From Azadirachta indica (Eukaryota; Streptophyta; Magnoliopsida; Sapindales; Meliaceae): a stretch of DNA of 64,000 nucleotides. A program made the translations under genes and the position numbers. Every line of letters starts with the position of its first letter. The first letter of the stretch is position 1. This document shows, piece by piece, positions 58,125-64,000 of the stretch. The notes beneath the pieces were generated by a model. That model was not told where the DNA came from. It did no database searches and saw only the letters and a list, made by a program, of their open reading frames with translations. The stretch is from NCBI GenBank assembly GCA_022749755.1, contig CM040441.1, positions 24,309,603-24,373,602 of the forward strand, read 5' to 3'.

Positions 58125-59199
58125 ATATTAATATTCTTTTTTGAAATTATCTCTATTAGTTTGTGTTTTATTACTGATAAAGTTATGGAAAACTTAGAAT
58201 TTAGAATTCAGATTCTTTTGTTTGAGGTTATTGGTGAGGTAGCAGATATTTGGCCTAACCACTTCACACAAAGGACTAAACATTCTTTGTATTGCATATT
58301 AGTTTTGACATTTGTTGCTTTTATATATATGATTTTTTAAGCTTTTGATGATGCAGTCTTAAGGTAGAGCACTAGTTACTCTTGAGGAGGATTGTCTAAG
58401 TTAGGATACTCATTAATTTGAAATTTACAACTTCTATTGTTTGATAGCTTTTGTATATAATGTCATTTAGTACAATACATATGAATTTTTTCTGGTAGCC
58501 ATTAAGAATGGAACACTAATAATAGTTAGGAGTCAATTTGATTAGTTAAGTGTATATAAATATTTTTTAGTTGTGTTCCTACTGCCTGATTAGACATTCT
58601 TGGAAGTTAAAAATGGATGCATATGCATTGCTAATTGGTTTCAGAAATAAAAGCCTTGATAGTATATATATTCAAAGTCAAATTTCCTTTTCTTCTTTAC
58701 TTTCAGTTTTATTGCCAATTAAAGACAAGCTAGCAAAAATAATTGCATGAAAGAATATCAATATGATCAATTGTTGCATCATTGTTTTTACTATGGAGGA
58801 TGCATTGGTCGTAGTTGATTGTCAACATTTGAATACATCACTGCATTTTGTCTTGAAAATAATAGATTGTTAGTATTTTTATAAAGCTGTTCTCCTAATA
58901 AGGTCAAAGCAGATCAAAAACCAAGAAGCAAATATGTAAGAATTCTTAGAAAAATCATTATAAAATTGTGTATGTTATCCCAAAACAAATTTTGCTACTT
59001 ATTGTAACTGGTGTATAGATATATTGCATTAAATTTCTGTTCTTTTTTGTTTTGTTCATCAAAAGATTCTTCTTGGAACTTGAACTTCATACTAAAGAAA
59101 AAAGCTAGAAAGGTGTTTAATTATTTGTTTACACTTTCAGTTATGCATTTAATTGCTGCTCTAGTTCTTGCCTTCCATGTTTTGTTAATCTTGTTTAAA

Positions 59200-60635
59200 A
59201 AAATTAGGATTGTCATGCTACAACTTAAAGGTTGTAACTTTTAAGTATAGGTTGTTTCAAGTAATAAAGTTTGGAAGTCCAAGTGTCGGTCCACAGGGAA
59301 TACGTTATATTAAGTCCATAAGTCCAAAGGTCTAAATATTACAAGTCCAAATATTCAAATATTATAAGAAATAGAATGAATTTGCTTATTGTCAAATTTA
59401 AATTCAATATTATTATATATTAGGGCATTGGGGATCCATTTTAATGATTTGTATAGAATTTATTTTTGATCTTTTTTTTTCAAAGAAAAACACAATTAAG
59501 AATCAAAAGAAGTGATCTTAATTGGATGATGAAAAAAAAAATATTTAAGTATAAAGAAATCAAAAAACTTATCTTTTAGTTGATGGTGAAAAACTGTAAA
59601 TTGTCTTACTCTTGATATGTAGAAAATATTCAAGCATTCAATGTATCATTTGTTAACAATGAATCAAGGTTTCTAACAATTCAAAATCATTTGCAAAAAT
59701 ATAGTACTCAATCAATAAAAAGACTGACAATGAAGAACAAAACAAAGGATTAAAGAACAAAACTATAAAATCATTAAAAGTTCACCCTTAGCCCTAATTA
59801 CAAAATTAGAAATATATCATTTAATTGAAGTTCAAATTACAAAAAAAAAACAGAAATGGTAAAAATTCTTCCCCCTCCTCACTTCCACATCTTCCTTTAT
59901 ATACGTAAAACAAAAGACATTTCACATGTGTGAACATAATTTTGTCAATTTCTAATTAATCACGCTCTACCAACTTCCAACATATTTTTGACCATGAAAA
60001 CCATTGAATTTCGTAAAATAGCCTTCTTCAAAGTTGTAGGTGGACAACTTATCTTTCTAATGGTCCATATCTCACCCTTATTACTACTTTAGACCGTGAG
60101 TTGTGTTGAAAATAGACAGAGATGTTCAAGTCACATTTCTCCACTGCTCTTCTAGAATGATATCTCTTTTTGGTAGCCGACTAGTTGAAATTTGAAAAAG
60201 TGAAAAAAATAAAAGATTTAGATCCCTTTCTCAGCTTTCTAGATCACCTAACCATCTAATTTTTTGTTACGTATTTAGAGGGATAAGGTCCAAATACAGA
60301 AGCATGTTGCGCTGGTTCAAAGATGCGCTTGAGTTCTGTTGAAGCCTAATTTCGTCCTATTAATTGCTCAAACTGGTCCAACCTTTGGCTTAAAAAAATT
60401 TGAAATGATGAGTTTATGTTTGTCCAGCCTAAGAATTGTATCAATTGATGATTTGGATTGAAAGATATGCTCATAATACGAAACTTGCACAAAACCGACT
60501 ATTTAGTCTAATTCATGTTTTACAATTCAATATAAAAGAATATGCTTTATTATTGGAGAATAGAAGGACATTATTAAGTGTAAATCATAATATTTCTTTT
60601 AATAAACTAACACTTTTAAACATTCATCATGCCAT
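59200..60635. mobile_element. 1.4-kb insertion of unknown class
   Basis: Delimited by comparison with the mirror arm, where CTTGCTATGTTTTGTAAAAT runs straight into GAAAGCTTTGAATAATCCTT (minus of 35760-35830). Here the two flanks are separated by 1.4 kb. The insert begins near a phrase GTTTCAAGTAATAAAG... GTCGGTCCACAGGGAATAC and has no credible ORF. It resembles non-coding leader or LTR-type repeat DNA. I see neither clear terminal repeats nor a clear target duplication. Confidence 0.5.
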
Positions 60636-60894
60636 TTTTGGAAGCTTTGAATAATCCTTCTTTGATAGACTAAGTACTTCAATCAAAATGGCTAGCTATG
60701 AAGGATTAATAATGCAAACTAAACTTTATTGTTATCTACACATTGTAAACTGTAATATAATCTCAGGATGATGATGAGGCAAGCCTTCTCGAGAATTATT
60801 AATACATGAGTTTATTTGTCATAAACAAAAACCATTTGTTAGTTTTTGTCACACAAACTAAACAAGGATATATAATTACATGAAAGAAAGAATA

Positions 60895-60990
60895 TCAATA
60901 AAGAAGCATCAGTTTTGTTGTTGCTATTGTTGGTCACTCCATTGTTGCAATGACTATTTTCAGCATTCGTGCTCATCTCTACATATTATT
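60895..60990 (-). pseudogene. 3' half of CPCG-family exon 2
   Basis: Minus strand: MSTNAENSHCNNGVTNNSNN. Sister of 15815-15900. Confidence 0.55.
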
Positions 60991-61334
60991 TCACATGCTA
61001 TGAATCAATGAAACATGTTTAGCAAAGTAAGGGAGGAGATGGTAAAGACAAAGGGCTTTAAACAAAGTTTATGAGTGAGTGAGTCTTTATTTCATTACAA
61101 AATCATATATAAATGTTTCAAGCAGGATTAATAAATGTTTTAGTTCATTGACAGTAGGGTAGATAAGTATTTTAAACAGTGTTATGAAGCTAGTTGTTGT
61201 GACTTGTAAGAAAATTTTGCATAAATGACACATGTAGAGACATATTGAAAATATATATGTTTCTTTTGCTTTTTTGCAGGTTGCTCGATTTGGTATATAT
61301 AGGCATATATAACAATATATGTATTTAGTTCATT

Positions 61335-61455
61335 GGCAGAGAAGGGATTAAGATGAAATGAACATTTGTGGGAAGCAAAAGAGGTAGAGGTGGTGTCCAT
61401 GTAGAGGTGGTGTATGGACAGTGGTGGAGATAGGAGAAGAAAAAGATGACTTCAT
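61335..61455 (-). pseudogene. Exon 1 remnant with dispersed repeat upstream
   Basis: ATG at 61455 on the minus strand, then a shortened exon 1 with an internal 20-base duplication (GAGGTGGTGTxxATG twice near 61388-61415), cut at TTCATTGGCAGAG. Confidence 0.45.
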
Positions 61456-61494
61456 GGTTGGGCTTTTTGAAATTAAGCTAGAAGAATTTTTGTG

Positions 61495-61650
61495 TAATTA
61501 TTTAATGCAATTTGTGATTTTTATTCTATTACAATTTGTGACAAACTAATTTAACCCAAATACATATATACATGTTTTTGATTTATATATGTTCCCAATT
61601 TAATTTTTGTCTTGTATTATATGAGCAATTTACATTAAATTTAATTTTTG
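61495..61650 (+). repeat. Dispersed ~150-bp repeat, copy 9
   Basis: GTGACAAACTAATTTAACCC and GTTCCCAATTTAATTTTTGT, next to the reversed exon-1 start as in units A1-A4. Confidence 0.6.
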
Positions 61651-62090
61651 ATTTACTACACAATATTGCAAGAAGTTAGGGAAACTTGTTTGTGCAAAGA
61701 GTTGCATTCAAAAAATAACATTAAACTCTTAACTAACTAAGCCTTACTAAAATAAAGAGTTTTCTTCTCGAAATCAGGTACAAATTTATGAAATTGTTCA
61801 GCAGTAGAAAAAGAAAATTGTTTATGAAATTAGTAAAATAATGCGAGAAAATAAAAAAATAAAAACACTTTTCTCTTAAAAACCAAAAGTTATTCATGAA
61901 ATTCTCTAACTAGCAAAAACTATTTTTTTCAAGAAGAGGTTTGTTAAGAACTAAACAGAAAGATTTTTCGGGTTTTAACCTGAGTGTGGATGGATCCAAG
62001 TCCGATCTTAATGGCAAGTTACCGTTGAAGATAGAAATAAAAATCCTAAACCCCCAATTCAATTCCAGTTTAATTTCAAAAATTGCAACC

Positions 62091-62957
62091 ATGAAATCAT
62101 CTTCGTCTCTCTTTTTCTCCCTTCATGCACCACCTTTCCCTCTTTTGCTTCCCACAAGATCATTCCCTCTCATCCTGGCAGTGAATACTCGAATAGAATG
62201 CCCTGGAACTCCTCCATTGCCACCAAGGCCACCTAAGAGGGGGTTGTTGGTTGCCATGCAATCTTTTACTCATACATTTTCTAGTTATGAGGTTTAAATA
62301 TCTTCTTTTTGGCGTTTAGTTATCAAGTTTCTTGCATTTGATGTTTCCTTATTGTGTAATTAGATAAAAATTTTGTTGAATTCAAATGTGTCTTTTTGCA
62401 TTTTGATTTTGTAATTTGATAAAAAATAAGATTACTGGGTTTGTTAAATTACAATGTTTGTTTGTATTATCGACTTAAATTCTTGTCATTGTTTTATGTT
62501 CGGGTTTCCTTTTATTAATAATTTTCTAGACTCACTGGCTGGCTTATTGTGCTTGTTTTTTTAGTATTGTTTATACTTTGATTTTTGTATAATTGTTTCC
62601 TTTTATGTTGTTTGATAATTGTTTCACATGGTAAAGATTTTTGTATCAAATGAAGTTTTCATGCTTTTGATTTCAATTTATGGTTTTCTCTTTTTTTGGG
62701 GTTTGAGATTTTCAAGTCCTTATTCAATGGGAGGATTTCAGTTTTTTGGTTTTAGTGATTCTAACCGTGATCTTTGTTGATTGGTTTATGGCAAAGGCTG
62801 AGAAAGATGACAGATTGCATTAAATAGGTTAAAGGATCAACTTTTGTGCTATGTAGAATACTATGCCAATGCACAGACTGATATAAATATTGATAGTCTA
62901 TAAGCAGATAAGAGGGACAATTGCATTTGCCACAACAAGAACAATGATTCAACGGTG
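62091..62957 (+). pseudogene. CPCG-family gene with intact exon 1, broken exon 2
   Basis: Exon 1 (62091-62291, 67 codons) is open: MKSSSSLFFSLHAPPFPLLL, IECPGTPPLPPRPPKRG, ends TFSSYE at GAG/GT. Exon 2 (62795-62957) has acceptor GGCAA and an early in-frame TAG (DCIK-stop). It shares the eight-base deletion of the 22-k copy, so that deletion predates the inverted duplication. The next exon-3 sequence faces the other way. Confidence 0.65.
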
Positions 62958-63084
62958 GTATTTATATTCTTTCACTCATTTTAATTGCCAATAGAAGTAA
63001 TGAAATTAAATGACTATTTACTGCCAGCAAATTAGTGTTTCATGTGTTGTGGTTATTAGGCTTTTCAAACAATTTTCTACACTT

Positions 63085-63218
63085 CTACATGAGCACCTAG
63101 TAGTTGAATCCTTCCATGAAAAGAATTTGATAACCTGCAGCACATGGACACTTCACATGAATAATTAAGCCTCACCTTTCTTTACCACAACTATAGTCTC
63201 ACTAAGTCCATTGTTTTC
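63085..63218 (-). pseudogene. CPCG-family exon 3, orphan and frameshifted
   Basis: After CTTTAG on the minus strand: ENNGLSETIVVVKKGEA, then a one-base shift into LIIHVKCPCAAGYQILFMEG and a stop. It faces the exon 2 at 62795-62957, but its own upstream exon 2 (63426-63575) is on the same strand. Confidence 0.6.
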
Positions 63219-63425
63219 CTAAAGCACAAGGAGTTGCAAAAGTTAAATTAAGCGTTTAGTTGTTCAAGATAAAACTGAAGGTGGCATTTAAAGAATGAAA
63301 TTATTACAACTATAATTGTGAGTGTTTCACCTAAGTACTAGCAATCAGATTTCTGTATTTTCATCAATTTCATAGGTAATGAAACACAAATGAACAAAGA
63401 TATTTGCATGAAAGAATATCAATAC

Positions 63426-63575
63426 CATTGCTAAATGATTGTTTTTGTTCTAGTATATGCAAGCAGGACTATTAGACATGTTATTTGTTTATGCATTTAC
63501 ACAGATTTCCACACAATCCAAAAGCTTCTCGATCTGACTAATCTCCTTCATGTAATCTACCATCTTTCTTGGCCA
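63426..63575 (-). pseudogene. CPCG-family exon 2 (variant b), two stops
   Basis: WPRKMVDYMKEISQIEKLLD then CVNA-stop-TNNMS and a second stop. Mirror of the open exon at 22021-22170. Together with 63085-63218 it makes a two-exon remnant in correct order, with no exon 1. Confidence 0.6.
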
Positions 63576-63859
63576 CTGCCAAAAACGTGTTTCCAAACAA
63601 TTTCAATCATAAAGCTAAGATGACTGAATGGTTTTATTCTTTACCTTGACTAAGTGTTGTTTCTCCCTTTTCCTAGTATAAAGCATTTGAAGAAAAGCAA
63701 GGTTTTTGGTTTATGTAGGCAAGCAATTAGCATAACATACAGAAGGTGAATATTATTAAGAAATGAATTTTTCTTGGTTTTGAACAGTCAGTATTTTTCT
63801 TGATGCAATTTTAGTCTGGTATGTAATTCTACTCCGTACAAATGACCAAAATGAAAATA

Positions 63860-64000
63860 AAACATACGTATTCTTGAAATTTCAATTTTTTATGAACTTA
63901 ATGTTGAACTTGTAAGTTAACAAATTGGCTTCTCAGCTTTTTAACTAATAATAACTTCCTGTTCAAATTAAAGACTAGGGTTGCTTAATGAATCTTTATA
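63860..64000. repeat. Inverted match to 30960-31110
   Basis: CTTGAAATTTCAATTTTTT...AACAAATTGGCTTCTCAGC mirrors the block at 31000-31110. It runs off the right edge. Confidence 0.6.

Larger units (their letters stand above)
58080..61090. repeat. Inverted repeat 5, right arm
   Basis: Mirror of 35390-36912, longer because of the insertion at about 59200-60635. Confidence 0.65.
61660..63860. repeat. Inverted repeat 3, right arm
   Basis: Mirror of 21720-23660. The join to the block 63860-64000 (mirror of 30960-31110) shows a further rearrangement. Confidence 0.7.

Overview
The window is AT-rich nuclear DNA from a flowering plant, most likely a eudicot. The evidence is short genes split by GT-AG introns, long AT-rich intergenic DNA, a plant-type GDSL esterase/lipase relative, pieces of the plant class-II-aldolase fusion gene, a J-domain protein with a plant-style N-terminus, a plant Ty3/gypsy retrotransposon primed by initiator tRNA-Met, and a tRNA-derived SINE. 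I cannot name the species. No bacterial, organellar, rRNA, tRNA or CRISPR feature was seen. All alignments described here were done by eye, so repeat ends are approximate.

Almost the whole window is built from interleaved inverted and direct duplications. The main pairs are: 1778-6180 with 41190-45714 (inverted, GDSL pair); 8030-16010 with 51310-56790 (inverted); 21720-23660 with 61660-63860 (inverted); 27570-29700 with 33580-35130 (inverted); 35390-36910 with 58080-61090 (inverted); 690-1460 with 29590-30260 (inverted); and 20200-22990 with 31470-33560 (direct). Only about 17200-19900 looks single-copy. It holds the one clearly intact gene, a J-domain protein (18056-18841, minus).

The dominant content is a small three-exon gene family that I do not recognise. 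Exon 1 encodes a Ser-rich start and a Pro/Lys core (ECPGTPPLPPRPPKRG or KCPRTPSTNDIP...PPRPP). Exon 2 encodes a short amphipathic segment of W(L/P)(K/R)KM type. Exon 3 encodes VNVKCPCGxxYQxLLLEGxxYYKL and the stop. The most complete copies are at 12479-13875 (+), 39001-39994 (-), 52584-53425 (-), 22316-23148 (-), 57191-58124 (+) and 62091-62957 (+). Every copy has at least one lesion under the simplest gene model. Orphan exons 2 and 3 lie elsewhere (15.8 k, 22.0 k, 35.5 k, 36.9 k, 51.4 k, 60.9 k, 63.1 k, 63.5 k). A derived unit, in which a truncated exon 2 is joined head-on to an antisense exon 1, recurs at 1.5-2.3 k, 25.3-26.3 k, 28.5-29.5 k and 33.6-34.7 k. The copy at 45.3 k was broken at exon 2 by the retrotransposon.

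Other content: two inverted GDSL copies that both lack the catalytic Ser block and then each gained different frame lesions; three fragments of the C-terminal aldolase domain (16.3-17.2 k, 37.0-37.3 k, 37.4-37.6 k); an unidentified acidic gene at about 20.9-21.5 k with a decayed copy at 32.1-32.6 k and an inverted last exon at 20.0 k; a degenerate 5.5-kb chromodomain-type Ty3/gypsy element (45715-51258) with a half-deleted 3' LTR; a SINE with 19-bp target-site duplications (6639-6817); a probable 1.1-kb DNA element (23667-24803); a 1.4-kb insertion (about 59200-60635); and a dispersed repeat of about 150 bp in at least nine copies. Taken together this is a pseudogene-rich segmental-duplication cluster, not an operon-like or pathway cluster.
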